Assembly: GCA_002298165.1 (NCBI GenBank)
Contig: DBMI01000059.1
Coordinates: forward strand, 57,524 to 121,523
DNA: 64,000 bases
Direction: 5' to 3'
Source of the DNA: Desulfarculales bacterium UBA702
GTDB lineage: Bacteria; Desulfobacterota; Syntrophobacteria; Syntrophobacterales; Syntrophobacteraceae
Part shown: positions 1 to 7,868 of the stretch, piece by piece
Layout of the letters: each line of letters starts with the position of its first letter
How positions within the stretch are numbered: the first letter of the stretch is position 1
Notes under the pieces: generated by a model
Database searches by the model: none
Seen by the model: only the letters and a program-made list of their open reading frames with translations
What the model was told of the DNA's origin: nothing
Translations under genes and position numbers: made by a program

Positions 1-224
1 CTTTCCTCCAAGTCCAGAATAATCGCCTTTAGGGAGGGTTTTTCCCGAACCGGGCCCGATTTATTCCAGCCGCTGAGCAAGGCTTTCTCCTTCTCCCTCC
101 GGAATTGTTCGAGGCTATCCGCCATGTCTTCCCAGATGAAAAGCTTTTGGAGCACGTGGCGCTCCGCAGCCGATAAATCCTTATCGGTATCGAAAGACAG
201 TCCTTTTTTGGTCCGTATTATCAT
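1..224 (-). CDS. Hypothetical protein, partial (runs off the left edge)
   Basis: A frame on the minus strand opens with ATG at 224 and stays open to the window edge, giving at least 74 residues beginning MIIRTKKGLSF. The visible part is rich in Lys, Glu and Arg and looks helical, with a stretch around EQFRREKEKALLSGW that could be a coiled coil. A GGGGG run a few bases upstream is only a weak ribosome-binding site. I do not recognise a family and the C-terminus is missing, so no function is proposed. The absence of stops and the protein-like composition are the only support. Confidence 0.5.
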   Translation of the reverse strand, partial: MIIRTKKGLSFDTDKDLSAAERHVLQKLFIWEDMADSLEQFRREKEKALLSGWNKSGPVREKPSLKAIILDLEE

Positions 225-336
225 TATCAGACCCCCAAGGCTGCTTTGGATTTGGAACTCTCATCAGGGGCACGGGATGAGAGAAAAGAAGAAAATCGAC
301 CGAGCTGGCAGGGTGAGCGGAAGACGGGAACATGAA

Positions 337-1077
337 CTATCGTGCCCGCTCCGTTGGAACACTTTGGGTGTTCGCTGCAACCGATCCTTTCAGGTATCTC
401 AGCCGCTTTTCCTCCGGAAATCTTTCGATTGCATACCGTAGCATAGTTCTCGGCATCCGGGTGTAATGAATTTTGAGGTAGTCCTCTTCTTTTTGGAGGT
501 TTCGTTTGCCGACTTCTCTCAGCATCCAGCCCGCTGCCTTGTGAATCAAATCTTCCTTGTCCGCCAGCAAAATCTCGGCAATCCTCAGGGCATCATCAAA
601 TTTATCCTGCCTGATGAAGTAAAATGTCGCAAGGACTGCAATCCTTCTCTCCCATATCATTGAAGAACGGGCAAACTGGTAAAGAGGCTCTTTGTCCCGA
701 TCGCTCAGGTATGCTCCCACGATATAGGGGGCGGACGAATCCACCAGGTCCCAGTTATTGATGAAACGGGTGTTGCTCATGTAAAGACCGTAAATATAGG
801 TCTTTTCAGCCTCTTCAGCCCTGGCAAACTTTAATACCAGGATCAGCAAAGCAAGCAGCCTGTCTTCGTGGTAAGCGCTCTGGAGCAGCCTTTGAGTGAT
901 GTCGAAAGGGATATCCCGGTGTTTCCTGGCGAGTTTTCGAAGCGCAGGCACCCTGATGCCTCTGAAAATATCGCCTTCGCCGTATTGGCCGGGACCTGTT
1001 TTGAAGTACTTTTGCAGGAACTGCGCGTCCTCGAGGCCGGAAAGGGCTGTCAATTGACACTCTATCTCGTTAAGCAT
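337..1077 (-). CDS. DNA alkylation repair protein, AlkD-like glycosylase
   Basis: The 246-residue product is built of helical HEAT-like repeats and matches the AlkD family (DNA alkylation repair enzyme) in length and key residues. The motif NNWDLVDSSAP places Trp at 109 and Asp at 113, and WERRI places Arg near 144-145. These correspond to the Trp, Asp and Arg that AlkD uses to capture and excise positively charged alkylated bases such as N3- and N7-alkylpurines. The start is ambiguous: a GTG codon lies directly before the chosen ATG, and no strong Shine-Dalgarno separates them. The gene ends the minus-strand pair with the barrel protein upstream, but the 25-base gap does not prove cotranscription. 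Confidence 0.85.
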   Translation of the reverse strand: MLNEIECQLTALSGLEDAQFLQKYFKTGPGQYGEGDIFRGIRVPALRKLARKHRDIPFDITQRLLQSAYHEDRLLALLILVLKFARAEEAEKTYIYGLYMSNTRFINNWDLVDSSAPYIVGAYLSDRDKEPLYQFARSSMIWERRIAVLATFYFIRQDKFDDALRIAEILLADKEDLIHKAAGWMLREVGKRNLQKEEDYLKIHYTRMPRTMLRYAIERFPEEKRLRYLKGSVAANTQSVPTERAR

Positions 1078-1105
1078 CACTTCTAACTAATTTACGGCAT
1101 ACCCG

Positions 1106-1870
1106 CTAAAACCTGAATGTGGTTCCCGCCAGAAACGACCACCCTGATTCGGAGTCACTGAACCAGCCTTTTGCCCCGATATCGAAATCCAGGTTTTCGG
1201 CGAAATTATAATACAGCCCCCCAATAACGAAGCTTTCCGGGATGTCGCTAGACCTGCTGTGGCTCCCTTCAACTCCGCCGTTGGTCAACAGACTCAATTT
1301 ATCAGCCAGCTTGTACACAGCGGCGACGGAAACGTGCCAGATATCTTCATTTTGCTCGACCTGGTTCTGGTTGCTGGTAAATCCGACATTCGCGTGAAAG
1401 GTAAATGGCTCGAGCTCTTTTGTTGCGATAAACATTATACGGGGGGCAACATCGCCATTCCCCAATCCTGCATCCGAATCTCCGGACGGAAGAAATAGTC
1501 CGGGTTTTACAGCAAATGAAAATCCGTCGTATTCATAGAAGCGCCATTTCACTTCGAGGCTAATATCGCCCAACCCCGATGCCGTGGTTTTCCCGCCGAA
1601 ATATTTCGAGGTAAGCACAAGTGCCGGGATAGTGACAATTATATCCACATTTTTCGATGCGCCGCCGGTCAAAATCGTCGTGAGCGAATTAATTTGTTGG
1701 GAAGTACCGCTGCCATCGAGTTGCTGAAGCTCATATCCCATTTCCACCTGGAATTTCCCTCTCCCCTGGGTACCGGCATCATCGGTGATCAGGGGCATCA
1801 TCGCCAAAACAGTGCCGGCCGAGAAAACTAGAGTCATGAATGCTGCTGCAAATACCCGGACCGGCTTCAT
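1106..1870 (-). CDS. Outer-membrane beta-barrel protein, MetA/phenol-degradation (PF13557) type
   Basis: The 254-residue protein has a clear signal peptide (MKPVRVFAAAF... cleaved near VLA), then the PLITDDAGTQGRGKFQ-type opening that marks the family named after the MetA pathway of phenol degradation. The rest alternates polar and hydrophobic residues as amphipathic strands and ends in a C-terminal Phe, as expected for an outer-membrane barrel inserted by the Bam machinery. The family name reflects one member, and a role in phenol metabolism should not be assumed. A passive channel for a hydrophobic or small solute is the most that can be inferred. No adjacent catabolic genes specify a substrate. 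Confidence 0.75.
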   Translation of the reverse strand: MKPVRVFAAAFMTLVFSAGTVLAMMPLITDDAGTQGRGKFQVEMGYELQQLDGSGTSQQINSLTTILTGGASKNVDIIVTIPALVLTSKYFGGKTTASGLGDISLEVKWRFYEYDGFSFAVKPGLFLPSGDSDAGLGNGDVAPRIMFIATKELEPFTFHANVGFTSNQNQVEQNEDIWHVSVAAVYKLADKLSLLTNGGVEGSHSRSSDIPESFVIGGLYYNFAENLDFDIGAKGWFSDSESGWSFLAGTTFRF

Positions 1871-2042
1871 TTAATCTCCTGATTGGCAAAAATCGGCGGC
1901 AGATGACCTCGAATTTTTACGGACCCGTGACTAGATTTACTCACTAGAGCTTTTCGAGCCAATCTATGACCTACTCTGAAATAATGGAAGCATGCAAGGA
2001 GAAAATAGTTCCGGATTTTTAGCCAATAAGGAGAGCAGCCTA

Positions 2043-2393
2043 ATGGCAAACTTTCTATTCACTCTTACCAAAAATGAGACGGTGCCGGCCACCCGCTGCT
2101 TGCAACTCGCCAAAGTAGCCCACTCCAAAGGCCACAAAGTCGATTTGTTTCTCCTCGATGATGGAGTCTTCTGGGCTGATAAAAACAGGGATTTTGATGA
2201 GAAAACCCCTACCGGCGATTGTCCCGGTGATTTTCTTCCCTACCTCGTTGAAAATGAAGTACCAATATACGTCTGAATTCCGTGTGCCGAAGCCCGTCAG
2301 GTTGACGAGGCAAATTTCTTTCATAACATGCTCCTGGATAAAGCAACTCACCTGATCGATCTGGCCGCCGAAGCAAAGGTTTTCAACTTCTAG
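2043..2393 (+). CDS. DsrE-family protein with probable selenocysteine (in-frame TGA at 2274-2276)
   Basis: ATG at 2043 follows AAGGAG by about 9 bases. The first 77 codons encode a DsrE-like fold (MANFLFTLTKNETVPATRC, then VDLFLLDDGVFW). The frame then meets TGA, continues without another stop for 38 sense codons and ends at TAG 2391. The continuation reads IPCAEARQVDEANF and ends AAEAKVFNF, which looks like a normal DsrE C-terminus. TGA falls where Cys homologues have the first Cys of a CxxC motif, so the product would be U78-x-x-C81, 116 residues. A hairpin starts 16 bases past the TGA. DsrE-like selenoproteins are known from bacterial selenoproteome surveys. The alternative is a nonsense-mutated gene, but the intact downstream frame argues against it. 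The function is probably thiol or persulfide redox chemistry; the substrate is unknown. Confidence 0.75.
2292..2311 (+). promoter_or_regulatory. Candidate bacterial SECIS hairpin
   Basis: GCC-CGTCA, loop GGT, TGACG-A-GGC forms an 8-pair stem with one bulged A and a GGU apical loop. The loop begins 23 bases after the TGA. Bacterial SECIS elements sit immediately downstream of the UGA, with a short stem and a GGU-type loop recognised by SelB. The spacing and loop fit; structure-probing or covariance data are not available here. Confidence 0.65.
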
Positions 2394-2409
2394 GCGGAAC
2401 TCAAGAGCC

Positions 2410-2961
2410 ATGTACAAGCCAAGCAAGCAGGAGATACTCGCTGCAAGGGAGAAAACCGTTCCGGACGTTATCGCACCGGGGCTCAAAGTGCTTTTTTGCG
2501 GGATTAATCCGGGTCTCTACACGGCAGCGGTCGGGCATCACTTTGCAAGACCGGGAAACCGCTTCTGGCCGGCACTTCACCGGGCCGGCTTCACTCAGCG
2601 CCAGCTTTCCCCCTTTGAAGAGGATGAACTGCTAAATCACGGCTTTGGAATCACAAACCTGGTCAACCGCGCAACGGCAAATGCGGCAGAGATTTCGACA
2701 GGGGAACTGACCGAGGGTGCCGCCCTGCTGATGGAAAAACTTCGGGCCTTTAAGCCATGCATAATGGCCGTTCTTGGAATTGGCGCTTTCAGGAGCGCAT
2801 TTGGCAGCCCGAAAGCGCAGCCCGGGCCACAGGAAAAAATCACCGCCGATACCCTCGCCTGGGTCCTCCCAAATACCAGCGGGATAAATGCTCATTATCA
2901 GATGGACGACATCGTTTGCGTGTTCGAGGAATTGCGGCTGAACATGGAAAAGAGGTGCTGA
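2410..2961 (+). CDS. mug: G/U mismatch-specific uracil-DNA glycosylase (Mug)
   Basis: The 183-residue protein belongs to the Mug/TDG branch of the uracil-DNA glycosylase superfamily. It removes uracil or thymine mispaired with guanine after cytosine or 5-methylcytosine deamination. The active-site motif GINPGLYTA is near residues 32-40, where Asn activates the water, and the second conserved motif LPNTSGINAHY is near residues 149-159. ARPGNRFWPAL between them is typical of Mug. The gene follows the DsrE-like gene after 16 bases, so readthrough is possible. No strong Shine-Dalgarno precedes the ATG. Together with the AlkD-like gene this end of the window holds two base-excision glycosylases. 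Confidence 0.92.
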   Translation: MYKPSKQEILAAREKTVPDVIAPGLKVLFCGINPGLYTAAVGHHFARPGNRFWPALHRAGFTQRQLSPFEEDELLNHGFGITNLVNRATANAAEISTGELTEGAALLMEKLRAFKPCIMAVLGIGAFRSAFGSPKAQPGPQEKITADTLAWVLPNTSGINAHYQMDDIVCVFEELRLNMEKRC

Positions 2962-3064
2962 CCCGGCAATCGGCCGCGCCCCACGACGTGCAGAATTTCG
3001 GAGAGGCCGCGTCCTTTCAAAAGCTTTTGCAGATGGCTGATAAAACTCAAAGTCAGGGGTAAAA

Positions 3065-3742
3065 ATGGAGCACGAAGACATACAGGAAGAATTGCTAAGG
3101 GGTCGAGTTCTTGACATCGAAACGGGTGTTCGTTTGCAGCTCCAGGTCGGGCCGAAGGATGCCCGATTGAAGCTCTCCGGCACTCTGATCGGCATGTCCC
3201 CCGAGGAGTTTCTGATCGTGGCAATTCCGGAAATTGCGGGTGTTTTGGCCCGGCTGTCCGAATTGAGCCCTGTTACGGTCCGCTATGTATTCTGCGGCGG
3301 GGTATACGGATTTACTTCCTCGATTTTGAGCTGTATCCACAAGCCAAAGCTCATGCTGTTCATGTCTTATCCGCACTCCGTCGATGTCATCGACCTTCGA
3401 AAAACCAAGCGAATGCTCAGTCTTCTGCCGGCCTCAGCGATTATTCAGCACAAAAATTTCACGGGGGTCCTGGTGGACATGAGTGAGGGCGGGTGCAGAC
3501 TTTCCCTGGACACTGAATCAGAAGGTCTCCCCTTCATCTATTCGGGTGAAGAAATAAGCATCTCGCTTCAACTCACCGGAACGGCCATTCCTCGGATAAT
3601 CCGGGGTAGTGTGCAACATATCAGACACGACGGCAAATTTGCCGAAATGGGAATAAAGTTCAAGGAGGATGATTCCGATTCAATGATAGGTATAAGGAAC
3701 TATGTGGCGGGAGTTTTGAATCTGCCGGAGCGGGTAGCTTGA
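3065..3742 (+). CDS. YcgR-like PilZ-domain protein (probable cyclic di-GMP receptor)
   Basis: The 225-residue protein has two parts. Residues 1-105 resemble the N-terminal flagellar-brake or PilZN barrel that precedes PilZ in YcgR-type proteins. Residues 112-220 form a PilZ domain with a basic RKTKR near its start and DMSEGGCRLS near residue 140, matching the RxxxR and D/NxSxxG residues that bind cyclic di-GMP. It would act in the cytoplasm as a c-di-GMP effector on motility or surface attachment. No flagellar or pilus genes adjoin it, so the target is unknown. AGGGG upstream of the ATG serves as ribosome-binding site. The gene stands alone and is followed by a strong terminator. Confidence 0.8.
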   Translation: MEHEDIQEELLRGRVLDIETGVRLQLQVGPKDARLKLSGTLIGMSPEEFLIVAIPEIAGVLARLSELSPVTVRYVFCGGVYGFTSSILSCIHKPKLMLFMSYPHSVDVIDLRKTKRMLSLLPASAIIQHKNFTGVLVDMSEGGCRLSLDTESEGLPFIYSGEEISISLQLTGTAIPRIIRGSVQHIRHDGKFAEMGIKFKEDDSDSMIGIRNYVAGVLNLPERVA

Positions 3743-3891
3743 CGGGAAAGGGATGACCGGTTTCATGATGCTACAATTGAGATTACGGGGAGGAGGACCT
3801 GCCCAGGAGGATAGAGAACTTAGATAAAAAAGGGAGGATGGAGGACCTGAACAGCGCGAACAGGGAGGATAAACCGCGGAGAAACTGAAAC
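3743..3891. other. Purine-rich spacer before terminator
   Basis: This stretch contains two near repeats of GGAGGACCTG (about 3791 and 3840) and several GGAGGA runs. A 16-codon frame, MEDLNSANREDKPRRN, is possible at 3838 but has no independent support. I see no family or RNA class here. Confidence 0.3.
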
Positions 3892-3937
3892 GGGACGGGC
3901 GGGGGATTTCACACCCCTGCTCGTCCCCTTTTTTCTG
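3892..3937 (+). terminator. Rho-independent terminator after the YcgR-like gene
   Basis: GGGACGGGCGGGG pairs with CCCCTGCTCGTCCC across an 8-base loop (two internal mismatches) and is followed by a run of six T. It lies about 150 bases after the PilZ gene stop, on the same strand. Confidence 0.8.
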
Positions 3938-4068
3938 CCACTTGCCGAAACCTTTTATTTCATTATCAATTTACCGGTAATGTCTCCAATCTGCCGCGGG
4001 CTGGAAGCTAGTCTCACTCTGCCTGTGCAATCTTCCTCAGCATTATGTCCGCTGCCTTAAATCTGGCA

Positions 4069-4764
4069 TCATTGGGTAGTATATAGATTGAGGACCCTTT
4101 TCAATTCGTCCACGGCCGGAGGAGCCATGATGTTGCGGTTCCGGAAGATTTCCATCGGGAGGATTGTGTTGTTATTATAGAAAGCAGCGTTTGCACCGTA
4201 ATCGACCTGCATTGAGGCACCTTCCAGGGCAATTCCGCCAAACAGTCCCCTGCTGCGGGAGTAGGAAAGTATCTCCGCTCGCAGACGGATGTCTGTGCCT
4301 GCTTCGGCGTGGCGTCCCACCGGACCTGCGGCAATCGATGCATCTGCTCCGAGCGTAAATTTTCCGCCCGTTATAGAATCAAGGCTGCGTATACTGTTGA
4401 ATATCAGTATAATGTCGCTTGCCTGCACCCCAGCCTGGAACCCGACACTTCCGCCGATAAGTTCAAAAAATACCGGATTGCTCCAGCTGCGGTCCTCGCC
4501 ACGCACAATCATTATTCCCGTCCCGTACCGGGCTCCCACAATAAAACCGGCCTTAAGAAGATCGGGGAAAATTGCGATTCCGTAAGCACCCTTTAGCAAG
4601 CTTGGAGGAATGGCTTCTTCCGGTATTTGATTTAGCTCCATCAGAATCGCGGCCGCTTCCCGGACTTTTGCCTCTTCGCTGCCTGCGAATGCTGGAGCCC
4701 GCGTGAGCAGCAGCAAGCCGATGATAATTAAAAATAAGAAGGCTACAGCGGTCCTGTTTTGCAT
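4069..4764 (-). CDS. SYLF-domain (Ysc84/DUF500) lipid-binding protein, exported
   Basis: The 231-residue protein has a signal peptide (MQNRTAVAFLFLIIIGLLLL, then RAPAFA) followed by one SYLF domain filling the rest. Family marks are AIPPSLLKGAYGIAIFPDLLKAGFIVGARYGTG in the first half, and GGSVGFQAGVQ and SRSRGLFGGIALEG in the second. In eukaryotes the domain binds phosphoinositides; bacterial members are periplasmic or surface proteins of uncertain role. A paralogue lies at 45007-45705, with the same arrangement. The gene is upstream-facing toward the lpdA end but has its own 186-base leader, so it is probably a separate transcript. Confidence 0.85.
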   Translation of the reverse strand: MQNRTAVAFLFLIIIGLLLLTRAPAFAGSEEAKVREAAAILMELNQIPEEAIPPSLLKGAYGIAIFPDLLKAGFIVGARYGTGIMIVRGEDRSWSNPVFFELIGGSVGFQAGVQASDIILIFNSIRSLDSITGGKFTLGADASIAAGPVGRHAEAGTDIRLRAEILSYSRSRGLFGGIALEGASMQVDYGANAAFYNNNTILPMEIFRNRNIMAPPAVDELKRVLNLYTTQ

Positions 4765-4950
4765 AACACTCCTTTCGTGTCGGATCCCTGAAGTGTGTTT
4801 TTGGATTTGCCGGGTACTATTGCATGGATTCGGAGGGACTTGTCAAAGGAAAAGAAAGGGGCAAAACAGGGGCTGCTGCCCCAAATGGAACTCGTGACTA
4901 AATGGCAATCTTGGCCCCAATCCATACCGCGCGGGTCATTGTTGGGGCAG

Positions 4951-6339
4951 TTACCTGGTCAATTGCGCGGCGCTTTCGGCAACTGCTTCAGAAAGCGATG
5001 GGTGTGCGTGGATGGTTTTTTGCAGGTCTTCGGCACGGATGTGAAGCCGCATCGCGAGCATACATTCAGCTAAAAGCTCCGATGCGCGGGGTCCGATGAT
5101 GTGTACGCCGAGGATGCGGCCGGAACGGGCATGTGAAAGCATCTTTACGAGCCCGGCCGTCTCTCCGAGGCAGCGTGCGCGATCGTTGCCGGTGAAAGGA
5201 TAGACCCCCGCCCGGTAATCCACCCCGAGATTTTTTAGCTCCTCCTCGGTCTTTCCGACGGTTGCGACCTCGGGCGAAGTATAGATTACGGCGGGTATGG
5301 CGTCGTAGTCCACCTCGGAATTATGACCGGCAATGCCCTCGACTGCTGCAATCCCTTCAGCGGATGCCTTGTGGGCCAGCATTGGGCCAGGTATGAGGTC
5401 GCCGATTGCGTACAGCCCGGGAATGTTGGTCCTGTATTTTTCATCAACAATTATAAATCCCCTGGAATCGAGACGTACGCCAATTTCCAGGCCAAGCCCG
5501 CGGGTGAGTGGTTTTCTGCCGACCGCGACGAGGACCTTGTCAAATGAGACATGCTCTTCCCCGCCGCCTGATTCGATGCTCAGGACCACCTCTTCTCCGG
5601 AGATTCGGGAGCGCACCACCCGGGTATTCACGCGGATTTCGAGACCCTGCTTCCTCAGCAGCCGATCAAGCATCCTTTCCACCTGCCCGTCAAGGGCGGC
5701 TGCTATGCCGGGGAGCATCTCGATTATGCTCACCCTTGATCCCAGACGCGTCCAGACCGACCCAAGCTCGAGGCCTATGTACCCTCCGCCTACGATACCC
5801 AGCCTGCCTGGAACCGATTCCAGCGAAAGTGCCTCCGTCGAGCTTATTACACGCTCTCCATCGTAGGGAAGAAACGGCAGTTCGACGGGTTCGCTTCCAG
5901 TTGCAAGAAGGACGGAACTCGCGCCGTAGATTTCCCGTCCGCCATCCGCATCTCGAACCTCAACCTGATTGCCGGGCATCAGACCGGCCGTCCCACGGAT
6001 CAGTTGAACTCCCTTTGCTTCCAGGAGCTTACGGACATTGCCGGCGAGGCCGGAGATTATATTTTGCTTACGCTCCATCATCTTCGGGATGTGCATCGAG
6101 ATCTCTTTTGCGCTGATCCCATGCTCGCCGAAGTTTCTTCGCGCGAAATCAAGGTACTCGGTCGAATCGAGAAGCGCCTTGCTCGGAATGCACCCGACAC
6201 GCAGACATACCCCTCCGGGTTCGGCCTCCTTTTCGATGCAGGCAGTCTTCATGCCGAGTTCGGCGGCTCGAATGGCGGCAACATATCCGCCGGGGCCGGC
6301 CCCTATTACCAGCAAGTCGAAATTTCGCCGGTCGGGCAT
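4951..6339 (-). CDS. lpdA: Dihydrolipoyl dehydrogenase (E3)
   Basis: The 462-residue flavoprotein reoxidises dihydrolipoyl groups on the E2 subunit, passing electrons through FAD to NAD. The N-terminal FAD motif VIGAGPGGYVAAIRAAELG is at residues 11-29. The redox disulfide GGVCLRVGCIPSKAL is near residues 42-56, with the CxxxxC spacing typical of E3. The NAD-binding GGGYIGLELGSVW is near residue 184, ATVG and GDL motifs follow, and the C-terminal catalytic HAHPSLSEA is near residue 444. It is the last gene of the sucA-sucB-lpdA operon, starting one base after the sucB stop, so it should serve the 2-oxoglutarate dehydrogenase complex. Confidence 0.96.
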   Translation of the reverse strand: MPDRRNFDLLVIGAGPGGYVAAIRAAELGMKTACIEKEAEPGGVCLRVGCIPSKALLDSTEYLDFARRNFGEHGISAKEISMHIPKMMERKQNIISGLAGNVRKLLEAKGVQLIRGTAGLMPGNQVEVRDADGGREIYGASSVLLATGSEPVELPFLPYDGERVISSTEALSLESVPGRLGIVGGGYIGLELGSVWTRLGSRVSIIEMLPGIAAALDGQVERMLDRLLRKQGLEIRVNTRVVRSRISGEEVVLSIESGGGEEHVSFDKVLVAVGRKPLTRGLGLEIGVRLDSRGFIIVDEKYRTNIPGLYAIGDLIPGPMLAHKASAEGIAAVEGIAGHNSEVDYDAIPAVIYTSPEVATVGKTEEELKNLGVDYRAGVYPFTGNDRARCLGETAGLVKMLSHARSGRILGVHIIGPRASELLAECMLAMRLHIRAEDLQKTIHAHPSLSEAVAESAAQLTR

Positions 6340-6340
6340 C

Positions 6341-7723
6341 TTAGATCTCCATCAGAAGCCGTTCGGGGTTTTCCACCAAGTTCTTTATCCTTTTGAGAAA
6401 AGTGACCGCCTCCCGGCCGTCGATTATGCGATGATCGTAGCTCAGAGCCACGTACATCATGGGACGGATAACCACCTGTCCGCCGATAGCGATCGGCCTG
6501 TCCTCTATTTTGTGCAGGCCGAGGATAGCGCTTTGGGGCGGGTTGAGGATCGGGGTACTGAGGAGCGAACCGTAGACGCCCCCGTTAGTTACCGTGAAGG
6601 TCCCTCCCTCGATATCGGATAATGCGAGCCGGTTCTGTGATATTTTTAGAACGAAATCCACAATGGTCTTTTCAATTTCGGCAAACCCAAGCCGTTCGAC
6701 ATTGCGGATGACCGGGACGACCAATCCGCGTTCAGCCCCAATCGCTACTCCGATGTTGTAGAAATACTGGTAGACGATGTCGTTTCCATCAATGTATGCG
6801 TTAACCTCCGGCATCTCCTGCAGGGCAGCTGCACTTGCCTTTACAAAAAAAGACATTATTCCGAGACGCACACCGTATCTACTGCGGAAGTCTTCCCCAA
6901 GCCTGGCGCGAAGATCCTGAACGCGGCTCATATCTATTTCATTGAAGGTCGTCAGCATGGCCGTATTGCGGCGGGCATCCAGCAGCCTTTCCGCTATGCG
7001 CCTCCGAATCGGCGACATGGGTTTTCGAACCGTTTCACCGTGTGGTGCCTGCTCGACCCCTGTTTTCGGCGTCGTGTGAGCGGCTTGGGCCGGGGGGCGC
7101 TCTTCCATGGGAGGGGTACCGGACCGCGGCGGCTCGCCTTTGGCTGGTTGCGCACTCCCGCCCTGCTCCAGGTAAAGCAGCACGTCTCCTTCGGTGATCC
7201 TGCCGCCCGGACCTGTCGGAGTGACCCCCGAAATGTCAACTCCCCTTTGTTCGGCGAATTCGCGAACTGAAGCGGGTATAATCGGCCCCGCATCGTCCTG
7301 GGGCTCAGCCTTGGAAGGCGCGGAAGGCTGGGGGGGAGGTTCATACCGGGGCGGGGACTGGGAGTCCTGCCCGGCTGAAACCTGTTCAGGGCTCGCTTGG
7401 GCTTGCGGCTTGCCTTGTGGCTGCTCGGACTCAGCGGGTCTTGAGGGTTCGGCCTTCGCGGATGGACGTTCCCGGGGCTGTTCGGCTGCTTCGGTATCGA
7501 TTGTAGCAACAGTCGATCCCACGGGCACGGTCTCGCCCTCTCCCACCTGGATCTTAAGAATACCGTCAGCCGGCGATGAGACTTCAAGCGTTACCTTGTC
7601 GGTTTCAATAACGAACAGGAGTTCATCCTTCTTGACCATCTCACCATCTTTTCGCAGCCACTGAGCAATCAGTGCTTCGCGCACCGACTCGCCGACTTCC
7701 GGCACTTTTACCTCGACTCTCAT
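6341..7723 (-). CDS. sucB: Dihydrolipoamide succinyltransferase (E2 of 2-oxoglutarate dehydrogenase)
   Basis: The 460-residue E2 transfers the succinyl group from E1 to CoA. Residues 1-76 form one lipoyl domain with the lipoylated Lys in [13 protein letters not shown] long Pro/Ala/Gln/Ser-rich hinge follows. The peripheral subunit-binding domain is near residues 147-185 ([20 protein letters not shown]). A second Pro-rich linker leads to the catalytic domain (about 230-460), with active-site DHRIIDG near the end and [13 protein letters not shown] typical of succinyl- rather than acetyltransferases. Genes sucA upstream and lpdA downstream complete the complex. The two hinges are unusually long, but a single lipoyl domain is normal for this subfamily. 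Confidence 0.95.
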   Translation of the reverse strand: MRVEVKVPEVGESVREALIAQWLRKDGEMVKKDELLFVIETDKVTLEVSSPADGILKIQVGEGETVPVGSTVATIDTEAAEQPRERPSAKAEPSRPAESEQPQGKPQAQASPEQVSAGQDSQSPPRYEPPPQPSAPSKAEPQDDAGPIIPASVREFAEQRGVDISGVTPTGPGGRITEGDVLLYLEQGGSAQPAKGEPPRSGTPPMEERPPAQAAHTTPKTGVEQAPHGETVRKPMSPIRRRIAERLLDARRNTAMLTTFNEIDMSRVQDLRARLGEDFRSRYGVRLGIMSFFVKASAAALQEMPEVNAYIDGNDIVYQYFYNIGVAIGAERGLVVPVIRNVERLGFAEIEKTIVDFVLKISQNRLALSDIEGGTFTVTNGGVYGSLLSTPILNPPQSAILGLHKIEDRPIAIGGQVVIRPMMYVALSYDHRIIDGREAVTFLKRIKNLVENPERLLMEI

Positions 7724-7868
7724 GACTTCTCCTGGCCCGCTGATTTGTGAGCTGCGTATAAGACTACCCTGGCCCGTACCAATTTACTTAACGCAGGCTT
7801 GGTGAGGGCCAGGCTTGGACTTGCCCCACACCCGATGCGTATTGTTGCCGGAATCCTCATCTTTCGCA

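Noticed and set aside
2043..2276. Reading the DsrE gene as a truncated 77-residue protein or pseudogene
   Set aside because: The frame continues with family-like sequence after TGA and a SECIS-like hairpin is present, so selenocysteine explains the data better.
2055..2486. 143-codon minus-strand frame across the DsrE gene and the mug start
   Set aside because: It overlaps two supported genes on the other strand and has no ribosome-binding site or family match.
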